From Pigmentiphaga litoralis (lineage in GTDB: Bacteria; Pseudomonadota; Gammaproteobacteria; Burkholderiales; Burkholderiaceae_B), in contig NZ_BMXQ01000002.1 of NCBI RefSeq assembly GCF_014651835.1, positions 682,001 through 746,000 on the forward strand: 64,000 nt of DNA, read 5' to 3'. The translations under genes were made by a program, and so were the position numbers. The notes below the pieces were generated by a model. It was not told the origin of the DNA, made no database searches, and saw only the letters and a list, made by a program, of their open reading frames with translations. Below are positions 1-7,395 of this stretch, piece after piece; within the stretch, counting starts at the first letter, position 1, and every line of letters starts with the position of its first letter.

Positions 1-822
1 GCGTTCAAGATCATCACGTTCGACCACAGCTTCCACGGCCGGACATTGACGACCATGTCGGCATCGGGCAAACCGGGCTGGAGCACCATCTTCGCGCCGC
101 AGGTCGAAGGTTTCCCGAAGGCCGACCTGAACGACATCGCGTCGGTCGAAGCCCTGATCGATGACCAGACAGTCGCCATCATGCTCGAACCCGTCCAGGG
201 CGAAGGCGGCGTGATTCCTGCGACCCAGGAATTCATGCAAGGCCTGCGCCAGCTGGCCGACAAGCACAAGCTGCTGCTGATCGTCGACGAAGTGCAGACC
301 GGCATGGGCCGCACCGGCTCGCTGTTCGCCTACCAGCAGTTCGGCATCACGCCCGACATGATGACGCTGGCCAAGGGTATCGGCGGCGGCGCCCCGCTGG
401 CCGCGCTGCTGGCGCGCCAGGACGTGTGCGTGTTCAAGCACGGCGACCAGGGCGGCACCTACAACGGCAACCCGCTCATGACCGCGGTCGGCATCGCGGT
501 ATTCGATGCCGTCACCGCGCCGGGCTTCCTGGAAGGCGTCAACGCGCGCGGCAAGCAGCTGTCGGACGGCCTGCTCAAGCTGTCCGAAAAGTACGGCATG
601 AAGGGTGAACGCGGCATGGGCCTGCTCCGCGCCCTCAAGCTCGCCACCGACCACGGTCCCGCCATTGTCGAAGCCGCGCGCGACCAGAACCCGGAAGGCC
701 TGCTGCTCAACGCCCCGCGCCCGAACCTGCTGCGCTTCATGCCGGCCCTGAACGTCAACGCCGACGACATGGACAGCATGCTGACGCAACTGGATGCGCT
801 GGTTGAGCGGATCTGCAAGTAA
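1..822 (+). CDS. argD: Acetylornithine/succinylornithine aminotransferase, 3' part (5' end outside window)
   Basis: The reading frame is open from base 1, so the gene starts upstream of the window; 273 residues are visible. ArgD is a class III PLP-dependent cytosolic aminotransferase that converts N-acetylglutamate semialdehyde to N-acetylornithine in arginine synthesis. Visible hallmarks are HGRT near the left edge, VDEVQTGMGRTG (cofactor Asp and Glu), and LAKGIGGG carrying the Schiff-base lysine, followed by GTYNGNPLM. The C-terminal substrate domain is complete and ends at TAA 820-822. Members of this class (ornithine, succinylornithine, acetylornithine aminotransferases) are hard to separate by motif, so the acetylornithine call rests on overall resemblance. 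A strong hairpin follows 20 bases after the stop. Confidence 0.9.
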   Translation, partial: AFKIITFDHSFHGRTLTTMSASGKPGWSTIFAPQVEGFPKADLNDIASVEALIDDQTVAIMLEPVQGEGGVIPATQEFMQGLRQLADKHKLLLIVDEVQTGMGRTGSLFAYQQFGITPDMMTLAKGIGGGAPLAALLARQDVCVFKHGDQGGTYNGNPLMTAVGIAVFDAVTAPGFLEGVNARGKQLSDGLLKLSEKYGMKGERGMGLLRALKLATDHGPAIVEAARDQNPEGLLLNAPRPNLLRFMPALNVNADDMDSMLTQLDALVERICK

Positions 823-841
823 GTCAAAGCAGGTAGCAAGC

Positions 842-871
842 AAAACGCGTCCTTGGGGGCGCGTTTTTTTT
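842..871 (+). terminator. Rho-independent terminator of argD
   Basis: A perfect 8-bp stem, AAAACGCG (842-849) with CGCGTTTT (860-867), is followed by T residues to 871. It lies 20 bases after the argD stop and separates argD from the toxin-antitoxin pair. Confidence 0.85.
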
Positions 872-1045
872 GCCCTCACGTCGCTGTGGGTCACGAAGCA
901 ACGCGACGTTTCGTCGCGGCATCGCAGGTGGACATGGATGTCCTGGTGTCCCACCTTTCATCCCCCGAACCACGCTATCTTGCATCACCAGACGCTGATT
1001 CATGCGCTTGAACCGGTGCTGCAGGCGTGATCAATAGCGTGTTCG

Positions 1046-1064
1046 TATACCCGTTACGGGTATA
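1046..1064. promoter_or_regulatory. Perfect inverted repeat, probable toxin-antitoxin operator
   Basis: TATACCCG (1046-1053), spacer TTA, then CGGGTATA (1057-1064): an exact 8-3-8 palindrome. It ends two bases before the Shine-Dalgarno GGAGG (1067-1071) of the toxin gene. Type II antitoxins with a Cro/C1-type helix-turn-helix normally bind palindromes at this place to repress their own operon. The site is seen directly; the protein that binds it is inferred. Confidence 0.65.
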
Positions 1065-1076
1065 GTGGAGGCTTGG

Positions 1077-1466
1077 ATGTCGAGGCGAGTGGTAAAGCGC
1101 AGAAGCTTCACGCGTTGGCAGGCGTCTCAACGCCTGTCAGATGTCGTCCTGTGCGAGGCCGTTGGCGAGTTGGAGCGTGGCCTAGTCGATGCCAGGCTAA
1201 GTGGTGAGCTCTACAAGAAACGTGTTGCTCGTCCGAACGGCGGAAAACGCGACGGTTTTCGCGTGTTCATCGCCGCGCGCATTGCGCATCGAGCCGTATT
1301 TCTGGAGGGCTTCGCCAAGAATGATATTGGCAATATCAAGAACGACGAGTTACTGGCATTGAAGCATTTGGGTAGGGTGCTGTTGAACCTGTTGCCCGAC
1401 GCCTTCGCGACCGCTATCGAACAGGGTGTCTTACAAGAAGTGGAATGTTATGAGCAAGATCATTGA
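1077..1466 (+). CDS. RelE/HigB-type toxin of a type II toxin-antitoxin pair
   Basis: A 129-residue basic protein with the pattern of the small RelE/HigB-like nuclease family (close to PF06296): an LYKKRVARPNGGKRDGFRV core, then a short strand and FAKNDIGNI. Family members are ribosome-dependent or free mRNA endonucleases that are kept inactive by the partner antitoxin. I start at ATG 1077 because GGAGG (1067-1071) sits five bases upstream; a GTG at 1065 would overlap that site. The toxin gene comes first and its last 17 bases overlap the antitoxin gene, the order typical of HigBA-like pairs. The exact family is less certain than the toxin-antitoxin nature. Confidence 0.8.
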   Translation: MSRRVVKRRSFTRWQASQRLSDVVLCEAVGELERGLVDARLSGELYKKRVARPNGGKRDGFRVFIAARIAHRAVFLEGFAKNDIGNIKNDELLALKHLGRVLLNLLPDAFATAIEQGVLQEVECYEQDH

Positions 1467-1752
1467 GTCCGTGCGCGAGGACATGGGCGCGCTGCTTGAA
1501 GCGGGCGTTATCAGCAAGGTCACGATGCGCGACTTCCAGGCGCAGTTTCCAGCGCCCGTGAAGGCGTTCAGTCCCGGTGACATCAAAGCACTGCGTGAGA
1601 GCCTCAATATCAGTCAACCCGTCTTCGCGCATCACCTGCACACCACCGCGTCGACGGTCAAGAAATGGGAGCAGGGCGAGAGCCGACCAGCGGGGCCTGC
1701 ACTCAAGCTTTTAAATATCATTGCCGACAAAGGGCTGCAGGCGATCCTTTAG
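1450..1752 (+). CDS. XRE-family antitoxin (HigA-like)
   Basis: A 100-residue protein beginning at ATG 1450 inside the toxin gene (17-base overlap), which suggests translational coupling. The N-terminal half probably binds the toxin. The C-terminal half is a Cro/C1 helix-turn-helix: ALRESLNISQPVFAHHL then STVKKWEQGESRP, with the recognition helix in the second segment. It would neutralise the RelE/HigB-like toxin and repress the operon, most likely at the palindrome at 1046-1064. Length and domain order match HigA/MqsA-type proteins encoded after their toxin. Confidence 0.85.
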   Translation: MSKIIESVREDMGALLEAGVISKVTMRDFQAQFPAPVKAFSPGDIKALRESLNISQPVFAHHLHTTASTVKKWEQGESRPAGPALKLLNIIADKGLQAIL

Positions 1753-1788
1753 ACAATCGTCCAGGCAATCCGCAAGACACGAGATTCT

Positions 1789-2217
1789 TCAGTCGGCTTT
1801 CGCGACGGGTTGGCCCAGCATGGCCGAGGCGGGCGGGGCGGGGACCAGTACAAAGGCGTCGCCTTCGGGCTTCGACACATAGCCGCTGCCGGCCAGGATC
1901 GCATCGAGTGCGGCCTGGGGTGCGTGCTGGCCTTTCAGGCCGGGGCTGGTCAGGCCATTGAGCTTGGCGGGATCGAACGAGACGCGCACGCCAGCCTGCT
2001 GCGCAAAGGTTTGAAGCACCTGCGGCAAGGTTCCGGATGGAATGTTGTAGCTGCGGCTCTCGGCCGCGGCCACGCGGGCGGCCGGGGCAGGTGTGACGGT
2101 CTCGGCGAGGGCGGTTGCGGCCCAGGTAGTGGAAGCGAAGGCGACCGAGACGGCCAGTGCGCGGATTGCGCGGCGGGGGGTCTGGCGGCGGAACACGGAC
2201 GAATGGACGGTGGTCAT
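1789..2217 (-). CDS. Stand-alone secretin/TonB short N-terminal (STN) domain protein
   Basis: A 142-residue protein with a twin-Arg-containing N-terminus and a hydrophobic signal segment (about residues 18-37, ending ATALAE). A single STN module follows: YNIPSGTLPQVLQTFAQQAG, VRVSFDPAKL, and the repeated half ending in SGYVSKPEGDAFVLVP. STN modules normally sit at the N-terminus of TonB-dependent siderophore receptors, where they pass signals to a FecR-type anti-sigma factor, or in secretins. No barrel, plug, fecI or fecR gene is adjacent. Start ATG 2217 is chosen because GGGAG lies about six bases upstream on this strand. Its function is unknown: it may be a lone periplasmic signalling protein or the residue of a receptor. 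Confidence 0.75.
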   Translation of the reverse strand: MTTVHSSVFRRQTPRRAIRALAVSVAFASTTWAATALAETVTPAPAARVAAAESRSYNIPSGTLPQVLQTFAQQAGVRVSFDPAKLNGLTSPGLKGQHAPQAALDAILAGSGYVSKPEGDAFVLVPAPPASAMLGQPVAKAD

Positions 2218-2357
2218 GAAGGTCTCCCAGCAACGGTTGCCCCGTGACAGCCGAGGTCTATGCTGAAAAAAGTAGCACGGCCCATGCGGGGGCTGCGTCC
2301 GGAATTGCCATCTGTTACCCCCGGGAACAGGCGGCAAGCAACGCGTCTGCGCCCTTG

Positions 2358-3101
2358 CTACGGAGCCACCGGCGTCCCGTCCACATCCTCGCCCAGATAG
2401 GCGGCTCGCACTTTCGGGTCGTCCAGCATGCCTTTTGCATCACCCGCCATGGTGATCACGCCGGACTCCATCACGTATCCCCGATCCGCCGCCATCAGCG
2501 CCAGGCGCGCATTCTGCTCGACCAACAGCATCGTGACGCCTTCTGCGGCGATCTCGCGGATAACCTCGAAGATCTTGTCCACCATGATGGGGGCCAGCCC
2601 CATCGAGGGTTCGTCCAGCAGCAGCAGCTTGGGTTGGCTCATCATCGCGCGGGCCATGGCCAGCATCTGCTGCTCACCGCCCGACATGGTGCCGGCCAGT
2701 TGCGTGGCGCGTTCCTTCAGGCGTGGGAACAACGTGAACATGCGTTCGACGTCGCGTGCGATCTGCGCTTTGTCGTTGCGCAGATAGGCGCCCATCTGCA
2801 GGTTTTCGACGATGGTCATGCGCGCGAACACGCCGCGGCCTTCGGGAATCATGACCAGACCATCGGCCACGCGCTGGTCGGTGCGACGCCCCTTCAGCGG
2901 CGAGCCGAAATAGGTGATTTCGCCGCGCAGTGGCGTGAGCGAACCGGCGATGGCATTGAGGGTCGTCGTCTTGCCAGCGCCGTTGGCCCCGATCAGGGTG
3001 ACCAGTTCGCCTTTGCGGATCTGCAGGTCGATGCCTTTGACCGCCTGGATGCCACCGTAGGCGACCTGCAGCCCGGAAATGTCCAGAATCACGTCAGGCA
3101 T
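2358..3101 (-). CDS. livF: Branched-chain amino-acid ABC transporter ATP-binding protein LivF
   Basis: A 247-residue ABC ATPase of the LivF type. Walker A is GANGAGKTTT, the signature is MSGGEQQML, and Walker B is LLLLDEPSMGLAP followed by the H-loop region around VEQN. The GLAP after Walker B and the short form without an extended C-terminal extension separate LivF from LivG. It would energise uptake of branched-chain or related amino acids with LivG, LivH and LivM. It is the last gene of the livHMGF operon, 32 bases after livG. I chose ATG 3101 (protein begins MPDVILDISGL) because it matches the family; the open frame continues upstream into livG. No liv binding-protein gene is adjacent. 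Confidence 0.9.
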   Translation of the reverse strand: MPDVILDISGLQVAYGGIQAVKGIDLQIRKGELVTLIGANGAGKTTTLNAIAGSLTPLRGEITYFGSPLKGRRTDQRVADGLVMIPEGRGVFARMTIVENLQMGAYLRNDKAQIARDVERMFTLFPRLKERATQLAGTMSGGEQQMLAMARAMMSQPKLLLLDEPSMGLAPIMVDKIFEVIREIAAEGVTMLLVEQNARLALMAADRGYVMESGVITMAGDAKGMLDDPKVRAAYLGEDVDGTPVAP

Positions 3102-3133
3102 AGAGTCGGAGGAGAGGTCTGGGTCGAGGTCTG

Positions 3134-3913
3134 TCAAGGCTTTCCCTGTTGGCCGGTGCCCAGATAGGCGGTGATGACTGCGGGATTGCTTTGCACCTGG
3201 GCAGGGGTGCCTTCGGCGATGCGCTTGCCATAATCCAGCACGGTCACACGATTGCACAGGCCCATGACCAGTTTCACGTCATGTTCGATCAGCAGGATGG
3301 TCTGGCCGTCGCCGCGGATGTGGTCCAGCAGGTCGCGCAGGCCGACCTTCTCGGTAGCGTTCATGCCGGCGGCCGGTTCGTCCAGCGCCAGCAGCTTGGG
3401 GTCGGTCGCCAGGGCGCGCGCGATCTCCAGGCGCCGCTGGTCGCCGTAGGACAGCGTACGGGCGCGGAAGTCGGCGTAGTGCGCGATCTTCACGTATTCC
3501 AGCAGTTCCATGGCGCGTTCGCGGATGGCGGCTTCTTCGCGCCGTACGCCCGGGGTACGCAGCATGGCCCCCCAGATACCCGCACGGGTGCGGACGTGGC
3601 GGCCGACCATCACGTTTTCCAGCGCGGTCATGTCCCCGAACAGGCGAATGTTCTGGAAGGTCCGGGCGATGCCTGCCTGCGCGACTTCATGCACCGCGGA
3701 CGGCGTGTACGGCTGGCCGCCCAGCTCGAAGCTGCCGGAATCGGCCTGGTACAAGCCGGTGATCACGTTAAAGAAGGTGGTCTTGCCGGCGCCGTTCGGT
3801 CCGATCAGGCCATAGATCTGGCCTTGCTGAATTTCCATGCCGACATCCGACAAGGCTTGAAGGCCGCCGAACCGCTTGTTGATGTTGGCGACTCTGAGCA
3901 GGGGCGCGCTCAT
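3134..3913 (-). CDS. livG: Branched-chain amino-acid ABC transporter ATP-binding protein LivG
   Basis: A 259-residue ABC ATPase. Walker A is GPNGAGKTTF, the signature region is LSYGDQRRLEIARAL, and Walker B is LLALDEPAAGMN, followed by LIEHDVKLVMGLCNR. The AAGMN after Walker B and the C-terminal EGTPAQVQ segment are typical of LivG. The start ATG (3913-3911) overlaps the livM stop in an ATGA arrangement, so the two are translationally coupled. It forms the cytoplasmic ATPase pair with LivF. Confidence 0.92.
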   Translation of the reverse strand: MSAPLLRVANINKRFGGLQALSDVGMEIQQGQIYGLIGPNGAGKTTFFNVITGLYQADSGSFELGGQPYTPSAVHEVAQAGIARTFQNIRLFGDMTALENVMVGRHVRTRAGIWGAMLRTPGVRREEAAIRERAMELLEYVKIAHYADFRARTLSYGDQRRLEIARALATDPKLLALDEPAAGMNATEKVGLRDLLDHIRGDGQTILLIEHDVKLVMGLCNRVTVLDYGKRIAEGTPAQVQSNPAVITAYLGTGQQGKP

Positions 3914-5058
3914 AGGCTATTCACCGTGTCGTTGGCTTGCGCCGCCTTGGGCACCGCGCGTCCGACGCCATGCAGCGGCGCGGGCCACAGGCCCTTGGGG
4001 CGGAACAGCATGACCAGCACCATCGCCAGGCCAAAGATCAGCGTCCGGCCGACTTCCGCATCCAGGATCGCGCCGCCCGGTCCAAGAATCGCTTCCTGCG
4101 CCGGCACGATGAAGTGCCGCAGGAATTCCGGCAGGCCTGCCAGCAGCAGGGCGCCCAGGATGACGCCGGGCACATGGCCCATGCCGCCCAGCACCACCAT
4201 CGCCAGCACCACGATCGATTCCATGAGCGTGAACGACTCCGGGCTGACGAAGCCCTGGAAGGCCGAGAACAATGCCCCCGCCACGCCGCCAAAGGATGCG
4301 CCCATTGCAAAGGCCAGCAGCTTCAGATTGCGGGTGTTGATGCCCATGGCCTTGGCCGCGATTTCATCTTCGCGGATCGCGACCCAGGCGCGGCCGATGC
4401 GCGAATTCTGCAAGCGCAGGCAGATCACCAGAATGATCAGCGCCAGCGCCACGAACAGGTAGTAATAGGCGGTCAGGCCGGAAATGGAAAACCCGAAAAT
4501 GTCGACCATGCCGCGGCTACCACGCTGGCCCGCCAGCGACGTGCCGAACAGGCTGATCGGATCGATGCGCGAGATCCCCTGCGGCCCGTTGGTGATATTG
4601 AGCGGCGCGTTCAGGTTGTTCATGAAGATCCGGACGATCTCGCCGAACCCCAAGGTGACGATCGCCAGGTAATCACCCCGCAGCTTCAGGGTCGGCGCGC
4701 CCAGCAGCACGCCGAACAGGGCCGCCACGGCGGCGCACAGCGGCAGTACCAGCCACACCGACATGTGCAGGCCGTCCGGGAACATCTGCGCGATCCACTC
4801 GAAGTTCTGGACAAGATGGGGCGAGGCCAGCAGCGCATACAGATAGGCGCCCACGGCGTAGAACGCGATGTAGCCCAGATCCAGCAGACCGGCAAAGCCC
4901 ACCACGATATTGAGTCCCAGCGCCAGGATGACGTACAGCAGCGCCATGTCCAGGATGCGGATCCAGCTGTTGCCAAACGATCCCATGATCCACGGCAGGG
5001 CGATGACCAGCACGCCAAAGGCGGCCAGCCACAATTGTCGTTTGCGATCGTCGGTCAT
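3910..5058 (-). CDS. livM: Branched-chain amino-acid ABC transporter permease LivM
   Basis: A 382-residue polytopic inner-membrane protein of the LivM family. It starts MTDDRKRQLW and has about nine or ten hydrophobic segments. The permease coupling region around RIGRAWVAIREDEIAAKAMG is the EAA-like loop that contacts the ATPases, and GLNIVVGFAGLLDLGYIAFY is a family hallmark. It overlaps livG by four bases downstream and livH by four bases upstream (ATGA in both cases), indicating one tightly coupled operon. Confidence 0.92.
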   Translation of the reverse strand: MTDDRKRQLWLAAFGVLVIALPWIMGSFGNSWIRILDMALLYVILALGLNIVVGFAGLLDLGYIAFYAVGAYLYALLASPHLVQNFEWIAQMFPDGLHMSVWLVLPLCAAVAALFGVLLGAPTLKLRGDYLAIVTLGFGEIVRIFMNNLNAPLNITNGPQGISRIDPISLFGTSLAGQRGSRGMVDIFGFSISGLTAYYYLFVALALIILVICLRLQNSRIGRAWVAIREDEIAAKAMGINTRNLKLLAFAMGASFGGVAGALFSAFQGFVSPESFTLMESIVVLAMVVLGGMGHVPGVILGALLLAGLPEFLRHFIVPAQEAILGPGGAILDAEVGRTLIFGLAMVLVMLFRPKGLWPAPLHGVGRAVPKAAQANDTVNSL

Positions 5059-5984
5059 GCGCGGTCCGCCACCCGTTCACCCATCAGGCCCGACGGCCGG
5101 ATGGTCAGCACCAGAATCAGCACGATGAAGGCAAAGATGTCCTGGTAATGGCTGCCCAGGAACCCGCCCGTCAGGTCGCCGATGTAGCCCGCGCCCAGCG
5201 ATTCCACCAATCCCAGCAACAGCCCGCCCAGCATTGCCCCATACAGATTGCCGATGCCGCCCAGCACCGCGGCCGTGAAGGCCTTCAAGCCGGGCAGAAA
5301 GCCCATATAGAAGTGCGTGACCGCATAGTTGGCGGCCAGCATGACGCCAGCCAGTGCGGCCAGGGCTGCGCCCAATGCAAAGGTCATCACGATGATGTGG
5401 TTGGAGTTGACGCCCATCAGCGCAGCCACTTTGGGGTTTTCGGCCGTGGCGCGCATGGCGCGGCCCAGGCGGGTGCGCTCGACCAGCAGGGTCAGGCCCA
5501 GCATGGCCAGCGCGGCGATCACCAGGATGCCGATTTGCGTCGGCGTCACCAGCGCGCCGCCCACGTTGATCGAATCGGTCGGCAACAGGTTGGGGAACTG
5601 ATGGTATTCGCGACCAAAGACGATCATGGCCATGGTCTGGAGCATGATCGAAATGCCGATCGCGGTGATCAGCGGCGCGAGCCGGGGGGCGTTGCGCAAG
5701 GGCCGATAGGCGATCCGTTCGATCAGGACGTTGACGATGATGCAGGTCGGTATCGCGGCCGCCAGTCCGGCCAGCAGGACCAGCGGGCCCGGGAGGTCGG
5801 GAAAGGTCGTCATGACCCATCGGACCGTGACCATGGCAGTCATGGCGCCCACCATCAACACATCGCCGTGGGCGAAGTTGATCAGTTGCAGGATGCCGTA
5901 GACCATCGTGTAGCCCAGTGCGACCAAGGCGTACACGCTGCCCAGGACGAGGCCATTCAAGATTTGCTGAAGTAGGGTTTCCAA
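5055..5984 (-). CDS. livH: Branched-chain amino-acid ABC transporter permease LivH
   Basis: A 309-residue integral membrane permease, with LGYTMVYGILQLINFAHGD near the N-terminus and RAMRATAENPKVAALMGVN as the cytoplasmic coupling loop. Both are classical LivH signatures. I start at TTG 5984 because AAGGAA lies about seven bases upstream and the resulting protein has the usual family length. An ATG at 6011 in frame would add nine residues but has no good ribosome-binding site. It is the first gene of livHMGF and runs divergently from dadA. The operon may carry amino acids that the neighbouring dehydrogenase also uses, but that link is inference. Confidence 0.88.
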   Translation of the reverse strand: METLLQQILNGLVLGSVYALVALGYTMVYGILQLINFAHGDVLMVGAMTAMVTVRWVMTTFPDLPGPLVLLAGLAAAIPTCIIVNVLIERIAYRPLRNAPRLAPLITAIGISIMLQTMAMIVFGREYHQFPNLLPTDSINVGGALVTPTQIGILVIAALAMLGLTLLVERTRLGRAMRATAENPKVAALMGVNSNHIIVMTFALGAALAALAGVMLAANYAVTHFYMGFLPGLKAFTAAVLGGIGNLYGAMLGGLLLGLVESLGAGYIGDLTGGFLGSHYQDIFAFIVLILVLTIRPSGLMGERVADRA

Positions 5985-6116
5985 GCGGGTTCCTTGCGTT
6001 GGCGTCAGCATAACCGCTGCCACGCGGCATGACGAGTCACGGACGGGTCTAGAATGTCGGCGCAAGGCGGCCGCCTTCCGTGGTCCGCATGCAGTGGTCC
6101 GCATCCAGGAGTCAGG

Positions 6117-7367
6117 ATGAAAGTTGTTGTACTTGGCAGTGGCATTATCGGCACTGCCAGCGCATGGTGGCTGAACCGGGCGGGGCACGACGTGACCGTC
6201 GTCGACCGGCAGTTCGGCCCGGCGCAAGAGACCAGCTTCGGCAATGGGGGCCAGATTTCGGTCTCGTATGCCGAGCCATGGGCCAACCCCAATGCCCCCT
6301 TGAAGATATTGAAGTGGCTGACCCAGCCCGACGCGCCGCTGCTGTTCCGGCCACGCGCCGACATGCACCAGTGGCTCTGGGCCCTGGCTTTCCTGCGCGA
6401 ATGCCTGCCCGGCCGTCTTCCCGTCAACATCCGCGCCCTGGTCAGCCTGGCTCAATACAGTCGCGACACGCTGCAGGGCATGCGGCGCGAGCTTGGCATC
6501 GAGTACGACCATCTGCAAAGGGGCATCCTCAACTTCTACCGTGACGAGGCCCAGTTCGAAGCGTCACAGAAGGCGGCCGACCTGATGCGCGACGTGGGTG
6601 TCGACCGCCGCGTCCTGTCGACCGACGAAGTGCTGACCATCGAGCCCGCGCTGGCGGCCCACCGGCGGGTCATCGTCGGGGGTGACTACACGGCGGCCGA
6701 TGAAAGCGGCGATGTCCACCTGTTCACCCAGCAACTGGCCGATAAGGCCAAGCTGGCCGGGGTGCGTTTTCGCTTCCTGACCCAGGCCACACGGCTGATT
6801 GCGGAAGGGGGCCAAGTTGTGGCAGTCGAAATCATCGACTCATCCGGCGCTTACGGTAAACTCGACGCGGACGTTTTTGTAGTGGCAGCAGGCAGTTACT
6901 CTCCAGCGCTGGTCCGCCCCCTGGGCGTGCCCTGCCAGGTGTACCCCGCCAAGGGCTATTCGGCGACCTTTCCGGTCATCGACCCCCTCCGGGCACCTGA
7001 GGTGAGCCTGACCGACAGCGCGCACAAGGTCGTGATATCCCGTCTTGGCGACCGGCTGCGGGTAGCGGGCACGGCGGAACTCAACGGGTATTCGCGGGCG
7101 TTGAACCCGACGCGCTGCGAAGCGTTGACCCGCCTCACCCGCGAGCTTTTTCCCGATGCGGTCGATTTGGACAAGGTGTCGTACTGGTCGGGCCTGCGGC
7201 CGCTCACGCCGTCGAACGTGCCGCTGATCGGGCGAACCAAATTGTCGAATCTCTATCTGAATACGGGCCATGGCACCCTGGGGTGGACCATGGGATGCGG
7301 TTCGGGCAGGGCGATTGCCGATTTGATCTCCGGGCGCCGTCCTGAGGTCGATTTCCCTTTTCTATAA
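6117..7367 (+). CDS. dadA: D-amino-acid dehydrogenase (DadA family, FAD)
   Basis: A 416-residue FAD-dependent oxidoreductase of the DAO superfamily. The N-terminal dinucleotide motif is VLGSGIIGTASAWWLNRAGH with the ribose-binding acidic residue in VTVVDRQ; then ETSFGNGGQISVSYAEPWA, a DadA hallmark. The C-terminal GLRPLTPSNVPLIG and YLNTGHGTLGWTMGCGSGR complete the FAD site. DadA oxidises D-alanine and other D-amino acids to 2-oxo acids at the inner face of the membrane and passes electrons to the respiratory chain. ATG 6117 follows AGGAG (6107-6111) at five bases. It runs divergently from livHMGF, so D- and L-amino-acid use may be co-organised here; no racemase gene is adjacent. Confidence 0.9.
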   Translation: MKVVVLGSGIIGTASAWWLNRAGHDVTVVDRQFGPAQETSFGNGGQISVSYAEPWANPNAPLKILKWLTQPDAPLLFRPRADMHQWLWALAFLRECLPGRLPVNIRALVSLAQYSRDTLQGMRRELGIEYDHLQRGILNFYRDEAQFEASQKAADLMRDVGVDRRVLSTDEVLTIEPALAAHRRVIVGGDYTAADESGDVHLFTQQLADKAKLAGVRFRFLTQATRLIAEGGQVVAVEIIDSSGAYGKLDADVFVVAAGSYSPALVRPLGVPCQVYPAKGYSATFPVIDPLRAPEVSLTDSAHKVVISRLGDRLRVAGTAELNGYSRALNPTRCEALTRLTRELFPDAVDLDKVSYWSGLRPLTPSNVPLIGRTKLSNLYLNTGHGTLGWTMGCGSGRAIADLISGRRPEVDFPFL

Positions 7368-7395
7368 CTCCATATCCCCATTCGGAGACGGATCA

